This document shows, piece after piece, positions 33,558 through 45,536 of a stretch of DNA of 64,000 nucleotides. A program made the position numbers and the translations under genes. The notes beneath the pieces are model-generated. The model was not told the origin of the DNA. It saw only the letters and a program-made list of their open reading frames with translations, and did not search any database. The stretch comes from Kitasatospora sp. SolWspMP-SS2h (GTDB lineage: Bacteria > Actinomycetota > Actinomycetes > Streptomycetales > Streptomycetaceae). The stretch spans positions 62,001-126,000 of the forward strand of contig NZ_QLLT01000021.1 in NCBI RefSeq assembly GCF_003259315.1, written 5' to 3'. Each line of letters begins with the position of its first letter. The first letter of the stretch is position 1.

Positions 33558-34430
33558 GTGAGTACCCTTGCGCACCCCACCGTGACCGCCGCTCGCCAGG
33601 CCGAGTCGATCTCCGCCTCCGAGTTGGACCGTTTCCCGTACGCCGACCGCCCGACTCCGCCCGCCCCCCGCTGGGAGGGTGCGGAGAGCGACCTCTCCCG
33701 GGTCGGCCGGAAGACCACCAGCAGCCGCGGCCGCGGCCTGCACGGCCAGCTGGTCCAGCAGCTCGGCCAGATGATCGTCTCCGGAGACCTGGGCGCCGAC
33801 CGTCCGCTGGTGCCGGAGGAGATCGGCCAGCGCTTCGAGGTCTCCCGCACCGTGGTGCGCGAGTCGCTCCGGGTGCTGGAGGCCAAGGGCCTGGTCTCGG
33901 CCCGGCCGAACGTCGGCACCCGGGTCCGCCCGGTGAGCGACTGGAACCTGCTGGACCCCGACATCATCGAGTGGCGCGCCTTCGGCCCGCAGCGCGACGA
34001 GCAGCGCCGCGAGCTGTTCGAGCTGCGCTGGGCGATCGAGCCGCTGGCCGCGCGCCTGGCGGCCGGGCACGGCCGGGAGGACGTCCAGCACCGGCTGGTC
34101 GAGCTGACCGAGATCATGGGCCAGGCCGGGAGCCAGGGCGACCTGGTCAGCTACTCCCGGGCCGACGCCGAACTGCACGGCCTGGTGCTGCAGATGGCCG
34201 GGAACCGGATGCTGGAGCACCTGTCCGGGATCGTGGCCAACGCGCTCCAGGTCTCCGGCGGCTCCGGCACCACCTGCGAGCGCCCGTCCGATGCGGCGGT
34301 CAGCCTGCACGCCCGGCTGGTCGACGCGCTCGGCACCGGCGACGGCACCGCGGCCGAGGCCGCCGTCCGCGCGCTGCTCACCGTCCACCCGGACATCGAG
34401 CACGCCGTCCCCGCGCCGCGCGAGCACTGA
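33558..34430 (+). CDS. whiH: WhiH, GntR/FadR-family sporulation regulator
   Basis: A 290-residue transcription factor needed for septation of aerial hyphae in Streptomyces. The winged helix is at about 53-120 (GRGLHGQLVQQLGQMIVSG through EVSRTVVRESLRVLEAKG), followed by a FadR-type ligand-binding helical domain (about 135-280) starting at DPDIIEWRAF. The family, the STLAH start and the position directly upstream of hrdB match S. coelicolor whiH (SCO5819). The GTG at 33558 has AAAGGA upstream. An earlier in-frame start at 33501 lacks support. The FadR domain keeps a metal/carboxylate-pocket-like pattern, but the ligand is unknown. Confidence 0.92.
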   Translation: MSTLAHPTVTAARQAESISASELDRFPYADRPTPPAPRWEGAESDLSRVGRKTTSSRGRGLHGQLVQQLGQMIVSGDLGADRPLVPEEIGQRFEVSRTVVRESLRVLEAKGLVSARPNVGTRVRPVSDWNLLDPDIIEWRAFGPQRDEQRRELFELRWAIEPLAARLAAGHGREDVQHRLVELTEIMGQAGSQGDLVSYSRADAELHGLVLQMAGNRMLEHLSGIVANALQVSGGSGTTCERPSDAAVSLHARLVDALGTGDGTAAEAAVRALLTVHPDIEHAVPAPREH

Positions 34431-34957
34431 GCGCGGCCGCCCCCGACCGCCGCTCCGACCTCCGACCGGATGGCCCTTCTGCTGCCCCACCCGCGCAGCC
34501 GAGGGGCCATCGGCACATCGGCGTGGTGGCGCGGCGACACATCAGCACAGGCGACACATCAGCACATCGGTACGTCGACGCGGCGACACATCGGCACGTC
34601 GGGGCCAGGCCGTCCGACCGACCGCCCCCGGGCCGGTGCGACGCCGCCCGCCAGGACCCGGTGCGACGCCGCCCGCCGGGCCGCTCCGACCCTGCGGATA
34701 GGCCGCTCGGGGGCTGCCCGCACCGGCCCTCGGGTGGTGTGACGGGCGCCACGACGGGCATGCGTAACACTTGAGGGGCGGCAGCGATGTGTACGGAGCG
34801 GAAGCAGCTCCGGAATATCACCACAAGCCAGCTGGCTGTGATGGTCCGCGGCGCTGCTGCCGTCCTGCAGACCCCGGTCACCGTCCACCCGTCCGAGCCC
34901 GAGCAGTCGGGCCGGTCGGCGCGGGTTCGTGTCCACTCATCGTCCGAGAGGTTGTTC
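34431..34957 (+). promoter_or_regulatory. whiH-hrdB intergenic region, repeats and long hrdB leader
   Basis: A 527-base region without a confident gene. It contains a degenerate array of GGCGACACATCAGCAC units (about 34510-34602) and an exact 17-base direct repeat GTGCGACGCCGCCCGCC at 34636-34652 and 34661-34677. GGAAT at 34812-34816 is placed as in a sigma-R promoter, but the downstream GTT is imperfect. The frame of hrdB stays open up to an ATG at 34787 with GAGGGG upstream, so an N-terminally extended product or a short upstream peptide is possible. Confidence 0.55.
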
Positions 34958-36574
<1,617 letters not shown>

Positions 36575-36598
36575 CCCCGGTCGGCCCGAGTCACCTGG

Positions 36599-36631
36599 AC
36601 GGGCCCCTCCGCCACCGGCGGAGGGGCCCGT
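36599..36631 (+). terminator. hrdB terminator
   Basis: ACGGGCCCCTCCGCC (36599-36613) pairs perfectly with 36617-36631 around an ACC loop, 24 bases after the stop codon, followed by TTCG. Confidence 0.92.
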
Positions 36632-36790
36632 TCGCGTGTCCGGGGGTCGCCTGATGGAGTGGTGGGCGGGCCGGGTGCGGGCACGGCGGGTGAGGGGGTG
36701 ACTACGCTGGGCAGGTTGTCGCAGCTCCGCCCGGACCGGCTCGGACCCGTTCGGAGCGCCTCCCAGCCCGCCGAACCCCCTGGAGAACCG

Positions 36791-37642
36791 GTGCCCATCC
36801 TGGACACGTTCGCGCCTCGGCTCCGCCGCCGGGCGGTCGCGCTCGTCGCCCTGGCCGCCCTGCCCGCCCCGCTGGTCGCGCTGGGCGCGGCCGGGCCGGC
36901 CGTCGCGCAGCGGCGGATCATCGGCGGTACCGGCGCCAGCACCGGGGACCACCCGTGGATGGTGGCGCTGGCCAGTCGGCAGCAGTTCGGCTCGGCCCGC
37001 TCCGGGCAGTTCTGCGGCGGGGCGCTGATCAGTCCGACCAAGGTGGTCACGGCGGCGCACTGCTTCTACGACGAGACCACGGCCCGGCCGACCGACCGGC
37101 CCGGGCTGCGGGTGATCGTCGGGCGGGACGACCTGCGGGGCGGCGCGGGGCGGGAGGTGGCGGTGCGCGGGGTGTGGATCGACCCGGGCTACAGCTTCAC
37201 CGCGAACACCCGGGACGTGGCGGTGCTCACCCTGGCCGAGCCGCAGGACGGCCGGCCGGTGCTGGAGATGGTGGGCCCGGGCGAGACCGAGCCGTACGCG
37301 GCGGGCACCCCGGCCACGGTGTTCGGCTGGGGCGACACCCGGGGCAACGGCAGCTACTCGAACACGCTGCGCCAGGTCACCGTGCCGATCGTCTCGGACG
37401 AGGTCTGCGGCCGCGCCTACCCGGGCGGCTCGGACAGTGCGTACGACGCCCGGAGCATGGTGTGCGCGGGCGAGGAGCGGGGCGGCAAGGACGCCTGCCA
37501 GGGCGACAGCGGCGGGCCGCTGCTGGTGGCCGGGCGGCTGGCCGGGCTGGTCTCCTGGGGCGCGGGCTGCGCGGAGGCCGAGCACCCCGGGGTGTACACC
37601 CGGATCGCGGCCGTCTCGGAGGCCGTGCACGAGGTGCTGTGA
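36791..37642 (+). CDS. Secreted trypsin-like serine protease (S1A)
   Basis: A 283-residue extracellular protease. A signal peptide covers about residues 1-37 (RLRRR then a hydrophobic core ending PAVAQ), and the mature enzyme begins at RRIIGGTGAS, the activation IIGG. The catalytic triad is His90 (TAAHC), Asp142 (NTRDVAVL) and Ser240 (GDSGGP). Asp234 six residues before the serine predicts cleavage after Arg/Lys. Six cysteines are placed for the three usual disulfides. The GTG at 36791 has GGAG upstream. A single gene between the hrdB terminator and a strong convergent terminator. Confidence 0.92.
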   Translation: MPILDTFAPRLRRRAVALVALAALPAPLVALGAAGPAVAQRRIIGGTGASTGDHPWMVALASRQQFGSARSGQFCGGALISPTKVVTAAHCFYDETTARPTDRPGLRVIVGRDDLRGGAGREVAVRGVWIDPGYSFTANTRDVAVLTLAEPQDGRPVLEMVGPGETEPYAAGTPATVFGWGDTRGNGSYSNTLRQVTVPIVSDEVCGRAYPGGSDSAYDARSMVCAGEERGGKDACQGDSGGPLLVAGRLAGLVSWGAGCAEAEHPGVYTRIAAVSEAVHEVL

Positions 37643-37672
37643 ACGCGGACCGGGCCGGGGCCCGGGAACGCC

Positions 37673-37717
37673 ACGGCCGGGTGGCCCGCCCCTGGGAGGG
37701 GTGGGCCACCCGGCCGT
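37673..37717. terminator. Bidirectional terminator
   Basis: A 21-bp stem (37673-37693 with 37697-37717, one G-T pair) with a GGG loop, then TTT. It lies between the convergent protease and small zinc protein genes. Confidence 0.92.
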
Positions 37718-37744
37718 TTCAGGCAGCTCGGTGGAGCGGGAGCG

Positions 37745-37975
37745 TCAGCGCTCCCCCTCCTCGGCGACCGCCGGCGTACCGGAGAGGCGGTCGCTCTCGT
37801 CGTGTATCTCCACGGCGATCTTCTTGAGCTCGGGCTCGAACTTGCGCCCGTGGTGGGCGCAGAACAGCAGCTCTCCGCCGCTGGAGAGGACGACGCGCAG
37901 GTAAGCCTGAGCGCCGCAACGGTCGCAGCGGTCTGCCGCGGTCAGCGGGCTCGCAGGGGTCAGAACAGTAGTCAC
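37745..37975 (-). CDS. Small zinc-ribbon-like protein (DUF7455-like)
   Basis: A 76-residue protein with CDRC (C17, C20) and FCAHH (C39, H41, H42), which together can bind one zinc ion. The tail is acidic and probably flexible. From memory it resembles a small conserved Streptomyces family annotated as DUF7455, encoded between hrdB and parE. Function unknown. The GTG at 37975 follows AGAGAAGAGG. A longer frame upstream is not supported. Confidence 0.85.
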   Translation of the reverse strand: MTTVLTPASPLTAADRCDRCGAQAYLRVVLSSGGELLFCAHHGRKFEPELKKIAVEIHDESDRLSGTPAVAEEGER

Positions 37976-38444
37976 GTCGCCTCTTCTCTAGCTCGACGAG
38001 CTGTGTACCAGGATCAACATCCAACCAGGTCGAATTCGTTCCCGCTCGTGGCTTTTCTCTTGGAGGATTCTGCCGTCGTCTTGATGAGGACGTGCCCCGG
38101 GCAACGATGGTTCATGCGTACCGATTCCCGTGGCCGGCCGATCACCTCGAACTCCCGGCCGGGCCGGGGGGTGAGGTCCGCGTAGCATAATCCTCCGCCG
38201 GGTCGGAGCATAAGCCCCGTCCCGGAACCCGTTGCACCGCATCGCAGCAGCTCCGCAGCCCTCCCCGGCCGCCCGGATCCGCCAGGACCCGTGGTGTCGG
38301 CAGGAGATGGCAGGCTGGTAACCGCCTCCGAGGCGGGAATCGTGTTCGCGCAGCGCGTACAGCGCGCGCGGGCCCCGGCGGCCCGGATCTCAGTTGCTGA
38401 GAGCATGCGGGGGTGTCCGTCAACGTCATGGAGGAGTGCAGAGC
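37976..38444. other. 469-base region between the zinc protein and parE
   Basis: A divergent intergenic region. On the minus strand TATGCT at 38184-38189 fits a -10 hexamer, giving the zinc protein a leader of about 200 bases. CTCAG-TTG-CTGAG (within 38388-38402) is a perfect small hairpin in the parE leader. Short open frames occur on both strands (for example 33 codons from ATG 38083), none with a placed ribosome site. A minus-strand frame across 38014-38250 uses rare TTA and AGA codons, so it is either non-coding or a tightly regulated small gene. I see no clear gene. Confidence 0.5.
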
Positions 38445-40556
<2,112 letters not shown>

Positions 40557-40607
40557 GCGACCCCGGGGCGGACCGGCCGCCGCCCCGCCGGGCGGCCCCG
40601 CGCACGA

Positions 40608-40635
40608 GGGCTCTCCACCCCGGGGTGGAGAGCCC
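40608..40635 (+). terminator. parE terminator, 28-bp perfect palindrome
   Basis: GGGCTCTCCACCCC directly followed by its exact reverse complement, 51 bases after parE. Confidence 0.88.
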
Positions 40636-40731
40636 TTCGCGCCGCGGATCAACCCCCGCTCCGAGGACCGGCGGGCGCCGGCTCCGTAGCGTTCGGGGTG
40701 TCGAAACCACCCCGCCCGGGAGGCACCCGAA

Positions 40732-41223
40732 ATGACCGCCCTGTCCGACGTCCTGATCGCCGCCGCCGTGATCGTCCTGGTGGTGGGCCGGCAGCTGCGG
40801 GCCCGCCGACTGGACACCGAACGCCGCTTCTGGCTGCTGCCGCTGGTGCTCGCCGCCGTCGCGCTGCGCGACCCGGTGCTGATCGACCCGCAGCACCGGA
40901 CCGCCGCCACCGCCCTGCTGATCGGCTCGATGCTCACCACCGCCGGCATGGGCTGCGCCTGGGGCTGGACGGTGCGGATCTGGCGCGAGGCGGACGGCGC
41001 GCTGTGGAGCCGGGGCACCACCGTCACGGTGTTCGCCTGGGTCGGCGCGATCCTGGTCCGGATCGCCTGGTACGGGGTGGGCGCCGCGCTGCACGTCCAC
41101 CAGTCCGGCAGCGTGCTGCTGCTGTCGCTGGCCCTGCTGCTGCTGGTCCGCTCGGCGGCCCTGCAGTGGCGGGCCCGGCAGCTGGACGGCGGCGGCAAGC
41201 AGCACCACGGCCTGGCCGCCTGA
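40732..41223 (+). CDS. DUF1453 membrane protein
   Basis: A 163-residue integral membrane protein with four or five hydrophobic segments, near residues 5-20, 34-46, 58-80, 96-116 and 124-142. The early RQLRARRLDTERRFWLLPLV segment is typical of the DUF1453/CcdC-like group. Function unknown. The ATG has GGGAGG upstream. It is followed by a repeat-rich spacer and the two-component genes, with which it may be co-transcribed. Confidence 0.82.
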   Translation: MTALSDVLIAAAVIVLVVGRQLRARRLDTERRFWLLPLVLAAVALRDPVLIDPQHRTAATALLIGSMLTTAGMGCAWGWTVRIWREADGALWSRGTTVTVFAWVGAILVRIAWYGVGAALHVHQSGSVLLLSLALLLLVRSAALQWRARQLDGGGKQHHGLAA

Positions 41224-41232
41224 CGCGCCGCC

Positions 41233-41314
41233 CGCCGTACCGCCCGGCGCACCCACGCCGTACCGCCCGGCGCACCGCCGCCGGGCCGGGCATCCGCCGC
41301 CGGGCCGGGCATCC
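41233..41314 (+). repeat. Two consecutive short tandem repeats upstream of the sensor kinase
   Basis: A 21-base unit (CGCCGTACCGCCCGGCGCAC plus C) occurs at 41233-41253 and 41256-41276. It is followed by an exact 19-base tandem GCCGCCGGGCCGGGCATCC at 41277-41295 and 41296-41314. A CCCCCG-CAA-CGGGGG hairpin (41323-41337) then precedes the kinase ribosome site. Confidence 0.85.
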
Positions 41315-41370
41315 GCCGTCGGCCCCCGCAACGGGGGTCGGCGGCACCACCGTTGAGGGAGGATCAGCAG

Positions 41371-42531
41371 GTGAGCACGCTGGAGCGCTGGACCGGGTGG
41401 CCCGCCGGGGACGTGCCGCTCCGGGAGCACACCAGCCGGGCCCGGGTGGTGCTGTCGTTCTGCAGCCGGGCCGTCATGCTGGGCGCCGTGGTCCTCGGCA
41501 CCTTCGCCGAGGAGCGGTACTCCGGCTGGCGGCTGCTGGCCCCGGTCGGCTGGATCGCGGCCGCGGTCGCCCTGACCACCGGCTGGTTCCTGGCCTGCCG
41601 GGCCCGGCGGCTGTGGCCCGCGCTGGGCTGCGCCGCCGGGCTGCTGGCCACCGCCGGGCTGGCCCACGAGGGCGGGGCCGACACCCTCGCCTCGGTGATC
41701 TGGTGCGGGCTCGCGGTGCTCGCCGTGATCCGGCTGCCGCTGGCCGCCGGGCTGCTCACCGCCGGGGCGGCGCTGGCCAGTTACGGCCTCGGCTCGGGCG
41801 ACTCGCTGCTGGTGATGCTGGCCGTCTCGGGCGGCATCGGCCTGCTCGGCTACCTGCTGCGGCTGGACGGCCAGGCCCGCTCCGCGCAGCGCGCCCTGCT
41901 CGCCCAGGAGCGGGCCGCGCAGGCCGCGCGGGCGGAGTCCGCGGCGCTGGCCGAACGGGCCAGGATCGCCCGGGAGATCCACGACGTGCTGGCGCACAGC
42001 CTGTCCGCGCAGCTGGTGCACCTGGAGGCGGCCCGGCTGATGCTGGACGCCGGGGCCGACCGGGCCGAGGTCCGCGAACGGGTGGTCGCCGCCCGGCGGA
42101 TGGCGCAGGACGGGCTGACCGAGACCCGGCAGGCGCTGTCCGCGCTGCGCGGCGAGTTCACCCCCGTCGCCGAGTTCGTGGCCGAGCTGGCCGCCCAGTC
42201 CGGGGCCGGGCTGACCGTCGACGGGGTGCCCCGGCCGCTGCCCGCCGAGGCCGGGCTGGCCGTGCGCCGGGTCGCCCAGGAGGCGCTGACCAACGCCCGC
42301 AAGCACGCGCCCGGCGGCCGGGTGGACGTCCGACTCGGCTACCTGGACGGCGCGGTGGAGCTGCGGGTGCGCAACTCCGCTGCGCCGCGCGGGGCGCACC
42401 CGGTGCTGGGCGACAGCGGGAGCGGGTACGGTCTGCTCGGGATGCGCGAACGCGCGGAACTGCTCGGCGGCGAACTGCTGGCGGGCCCCGAGGAGGGAGG
42501 GTGGCGCGTGCTGCTGCGGGTGCCGGCGTGA
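41371..42531 (+). CDS. NarL-group sensor histidine kinase
   Basis: A 386-residue membrane sensor kinase. About five membrane segments cover residues 25-165, then a coiled linker and a HisKA_3 dimerisation domain with the phospho-accepting His204 (AREIHDVLAHS). An HATPase domain follows, with NARKHAPGG as N box and SGYGLLGMRERAELLGG as G box. No extracellular sensor domain is evident, so it may sense within the membrane. The GTG at 41371 has GGGAGGA upstream. It overlaps its response regulator gene by four bases. Confidence 0.93.
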   Translation: MSTLERWTGWPAGDVPLREHTSRARVVLSFCSRAVMLGAVVLGTFAEERYSGWRLLAPVGWIAAAVALTTGWFLACRARRLWPALGCAAGLLATAGLAHEGGADTLASVIWCGLAVLAVIRLPLAAGLLTAGAALASYGLGSGDSLLVMLAVSGGIGLLGYLLRLDGQARSAQRALLAQERAAQAARAESAALAERARIAREIHDVLAHSLSAQLVHLEAARLMLDAGADRAEVRERVVAARRMAQDGLTETRQALSALRGEFTPVAEFVAELAAQSGAGLTVDGVPRPLPAEAGLAVRRVAQEALTNARKHAPGGRVDVRLGYLDGAVELRVRNSAAPRGAHPVLGDSGSGYGLLGMRERAELLGGELLAGPEEGGWRVLLRVPA

Positions 42532-43244
42532 CGGACGGACCGATCCGGGTGGTGGTCGCCGACGACCAGACCGTGGTGCGGGAGGGGATCGTGATGCTGC
42601 TCGGCCTGCTGCCGGGCATCACGGTGGTCGGCTCGGCGCCGGACGGCGAGGAGGCGCTGCGGCTGGTCGCCGAACACGCCCCCGACGTGGTGCTGATGGA
42701 CCTGCGGATGCCGCGCTGCGACGGGGTGGAGGCGACCCGCCGGATCCGCGCCGAGCACCCCGCCACCGAGGTGGTGGTGCTCACCACCTACGCCGACGAC
42801 GACTCGCTGTTCTCGGCGCTGCAGGCCGGCGCCCGCGGCTTCCTGACCAAGGACGCCGGGGCGGAGGAGATCGCCCGCGCGGTCGCGGACGTCCGCTCGG
42901 GCGCGGCCGGGCTCTCCCCGCAGGTCCAACTGCGGCTGCTGGAACGGCTGTCGGCCCCGACCGGGCCCGCCGCGCAGTCGCGGCCGGAACCGCAGGCGGG
43001 ACCGCAGCCGAGGACCGAGCCGGCCGGGCGCCCGGCGCTGCCGGACGGGTTGACCCAGCGCGAGGCCGAGGTGCTGGAGCTGATCGCCGCCGGCCTGTCC
43101 AACGCGGAGATCGCCGGAAGGTTGTTCGTCAGCCCCGCGACGGTGAAAACACATATCAACAACCTTTTCGCCAAGACAGCGGTACGGGACCGCGCCCAGG
43201 CCGTGGCGTACGCCTTCAAGCATGGAATTTCCGACGGTTCGTGA
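42528..43244 (+). CDS. NarL/LuxR-type response regulator
   Basis: A 238-residue transcription factor. The receiver domain has the acidic pair D12/D13, the phospho-acceptor D58 and K108. A Pro/Gln-rich linker (about 144-170) precedes the LuxR-type HTH (LTQREAEVLELIAAGLSN to TVKTHINNLFAKTAV). The GTG overlaps the kinase stop codon (GTGA), indicating coupled translation. AACCG-ACTTC-CGGTT at its 3' end could be a weak terminator. The DUF485/symporter operon immediately downstream is a likely target, by position only. Confidence 0.93.
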   Translation: MTDGPIRVVVADDQTVVREGIVMLLGLLPGITVVGSAPDGEEALRLVAEHAPDVVLMDLRMPRCDGVEATRRIRAEHPATEVVVLTTYADDDSLFSALQAGARGFLTKDAGAEEIARAVADVRSGAAGLSPQVQLRLLERLSAPTGPAAQSRPEPQAGPQPRTEPAGRPALPDGLTQREAEVLELIAAGLSNAEIAGRLFVSPATVKTHINNLFAKTAVRDRAQAVAYAFKHGISDGS

Positions 43245-43357
43245 ACCGACTTCCGGTTAGCTGGTTCGGGTGAACGTATCTGCACGGGTTTCGTGGTCTG
43301 GTTTGTGACGCTCCATCATGGTTCGGTCCTGGTGACCGAAATGATGAGGTGTCGGCT

Positions 43358-43774
43358 GTGGCGCAGCAGGAGAGAGTCGACTGGTGGCCCGCGGCCCCTT
43401 CCCGACCCCGGGTGGTGGCGCAGCGGCGGGCCGCGGAACCGGCACCGCCGGAGGAGCGGGTCGGCCGGGAGGTCTACCGGAGCGTCCAGGACAGCGAGGC
43501 GTTCCAGGAGATCAGGCGCGGCTACCGCTCCTTCGTGTTCCCGGCCAGCGCCGGGTTCCTGGCCTGGTACCTGCTGTTCGTCGCGGCCCAGGCGTTCGCG
43601 CCGGACCTGATGCGCCAGCGGGTCGCCGGGCCGCTCAACCTGGCCTGGCTGCTCGGCCTCGGCCAGTTCGCCTCGACCTTCCTGCTCACCTGGCTCTACG
43701 CCCGCAACGCCCGCACCAAGCGCGACCGAGCCGCCCTCGAACTGCGCTGGGACACCCAGGACCAACTGCGATGA
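43358..43774 (+). CDS. DUF485 membrane protein
   Basis: A 138-residue protein with two hydrophobic segments at about 65-83 and 97-117, preceded by the DUF485 pattern (SEAFQEIRRGYRSFVFPASAGFLAWY). DUF485 proteins are encoded beside acetate-type symporters and are thought to assist them. The GTG at 43358 is placed well after GATGAGG, and a GTG at 43349 is the alternative. Its stop overlaps the ATG of the symporter gene. Confidence 0.9.
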   Translation: MAQQERVDWWPAAPSRPRVVAQRRAAEPAPPEERVGREVYRSVQDSEAFQEIRRGYRSFVFPASAGFLAWYLLFVAAQAFAPDLMRQRVAGPLNLAWLLGLGQFASTFLLTWLYARNARTKRDRAALELRWDTQDQLR

Positions 43775-45375
43775 CCCCACACCCCAGCCACGGCCTCGCG
43801 GTGGCGCTGTTCGCCGTCGTCGTCGCCGTCACGCTCACCATCACCGTCTGGGTCGGCCGCCGCGGCCACGCCGCCGAGGACTTCTACGCCGGCGGCCGCG
43901 ACTTCTCGCCGCTGCAGAACGGCTTCGCCCTCTCCGGCGACTACCTCTCCGCCGCGTCCTTCCTCGGCGTCACCGGCCTGATCGCGCTGTACGGCTACGA
44001 CGGCGTGCTCTACAGCATCGGCTTCCTGGTCGCCTGGCTGGTCGTGCTGATGCTGGTCTCCGAACTCGTCCGCAACGCCGGCCGCTACACCCTGGCCGAC
44101 GTGCTGGCGCTGCGGATGCGCCAGCGGCCGGTGCGCGCCGCGGCCGGCCTGGCGTCCATGGTCGTCACCCTGATGTACCTGATCGCGCAGATGGTCGGCG
44201 CGGGCAGCCTGGTCGCCCTGCTGCTCGGCACCGACAGCGGCGCCGCCAAGGGCTGGACCATCGTCGGCGTCGGCGGCCTGATGATCGTCTACGTGACGGT
44301 CGGCGGGATGCGCGCCACCACCTGGATCCAGATCGTCAAGGCCTTCCTGCTGGTGGCCGGTTCGGTGCTGCTCACGGTGCTGGTGGTGGCCCGCTTCCAC
44401 GGCGACCTCGGCGCGCTGATGGAGACCGCGGCCCAGCGCAGCGGCGTCGGCGACAGGTACCTGGAACCGGGCCTGCGGTACGGCTCCAGCCTGGTCAGCC
44501 GGCTCGACTTCGTCAGCCTCGGCCTGGCGCTGGTGCTCGGCACCGCGGGCCTGCCGCACATCCTCAGCCGCTTCTACACCGTGCCCACGGCGCGGGCCGC
44601 GCGGCGCTCCACGATGTGGGCCATCGGCCTGATCGGCTGCTTCTACCTGATGGCGATCGTGCTCGGCCTCGGGGCCGGCGCGGTGGTCGGCGCGAAGGCC
44701 GTCCGGGCCGCCAACCCGGCCGGCAACACGGCCGTCCCGCTGCTGGCCCTCGACCTCGGCGGCGGGCCGGAGTCCACCTGGGGCCTGCTGCTGTTCGCGG
44801 TGATCTCCGCGATCGCCTTCGCCACCATCCTCGCCGTGGTGGCCGGGCTGACGCTGGCCTCCTCCGCGGCCTTCGCCCACGACCTCTACGCGCGGGCCTG
44901 GCGGCGCCCCGAGCGGCGGCAGGTCTCCGAGCGCGAGGAGGTCATCGCGGCGCGGATCTCGGCCGTGGTGATCGGCGGACTCGCCATCGTGCTCAGCCTG
45001 TTCGCCCAGAAGCTGAACGTGGCCTTCCTGGTCGGCCTGGCCTTCGCGGTGGCCGCCTCGGCCAACCTGCCGACCCTGCTGTACTCGCTGTTCTGGAAGC
45101 GGTTCACCACCCGCGGCGCGGTCTGGTCGGTGTACGGCGGCCTCGTCCCGGCGGTGGTGCTGGTGCTGTTCTCGCCGGTGGTCTCCGGCGCGAAGACCGC
45201 CGTCCTGCCGGGCCTGGACTTCCACTGGTTCCCGCTGGAGAACCCGGGGCTGGTCTCCATCCCGCTCGGCTTCCTGGCCGGCTGGCTGGGCACCGTCCTG
45301 GACCGGGAGCCGCCGGACGAGGACGGCTTCGCCGAGCTGGAGGTGCGGGCCCTGACGGGCGCGGGCGCCGCCTAG
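43771..45375 (+). CDS. Sodium:solute symporter, ActP-like (acetate/monocarboxylate)
   Basis: A 534-residue transporter of the solute:sodium symporter family with about 13 membrane segments. ActP-type marks include AAEDFYAGGRDFSPLQNGFA, SGDYLSAASFLGVTG and GTAGLPHILSRFYTVP. It probably imports acetate, pyruvate or another short carboxylate with a cation. The ATG overlaps the DUF485 stop codon, giving a two-gene operon ended by a 52-base palindrome. Confidence 0.92.
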   Translation: MTPHPSHGLAVALFAVVVAVTLTITVWVGRRGHAAEDFYAGGRDFSPLQNGFALSGDYLSAASFLGVTGLIALYGYDGVLYSIGFLVAWLVVLMLVSELVRNAGRYTLADVLALRMRQRPVRAAAGLASMVVTLMYLIAQMVGAGSLVALLLGTDSGAAKGWTIVGVGGLMIVYVTVGGMRATTWIQIVKAFLLVAGSVLLTVLVVARFHGDLGALMETAAQRSGVGDRYLEPGLRYGSSLVSRLDFVSLGLALVLGTAGLPHILSRFYTVPTARAARRSTMWAIGLIGCFYLMAIVLGLGAGAVVGAKAVRAANPAGNTAVPLLALDLGGGPESTWGLLLFAVISAIAFATILAVVAGLTLASSAAFAHDLYARAWRRPERRQVSEREEVIAARISAVVIGGLAIVLSLFAQKLNVAFLVGLAFAVAASANLPTLLYSLFWKRFTTRGAVWSVYGGLVPAVVLVLFSPVVSGAKTAVLPGLDFHWFPLENPGLVSIPLGFLAGWLGTVLDREPPDEDGFAELEVRALTGAGAA

Positions 45376-45383
45376 GAACGCAC

Positions 45384-45435
45384 CCCGGGCCGGGGGGCGG
45401 GGACCGGACGTCCGGTCCCCGCCCCCCGGCCCGGG
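45384..45435. terminator. 52-base perfect palindrome terminator
   Basis: Bases 45384-45409 are followed directly by their exact reverse complement 45410-45435, nine bases after the symporter stop codon. It can also stop transcription from the minus-strand genes. Confidence 0.9.
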
Positions 45436-45536
45436 TCAGCTCCGGCCCGCGCTCCGGCCGGGTCAGCTCCGGCCGGGTCGTTTCCGGCCCGCGCTCCGGC
45501 CCGGTTCAGCTCCGGCCGGGTCGGTTCCGGCCCGGT
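45436..45536. repeat. Degenerate GTCAGCTCCGGCC tandem array
   Basis: About six interleaved units of the type GTCAGCTCCGGCCGG and GCGCTCCGGCC fill the spacer between the 52-base palindrome and the stop codon of the response regulator gene. Confidence 0.75.

Noticed and set aside
34787..34957. N-terminally extended HrdB as the primary product
   Set aside because: The GTG at 34958 gives the N-terminus known in S. coelicolor HrdB and has its own ribosome site. Kept only as a finding.
38083..38184. 33-codon ORF from ATG 38083
   Set aside because: The only GGAGG is about 20 bases upstream, too far to support translation. No recognisable sequence.
41233..41314. CRISPR-like array
   Set aside because: Only two contiguous copies of each unit with no unique spacers. 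No cas genes in the window.
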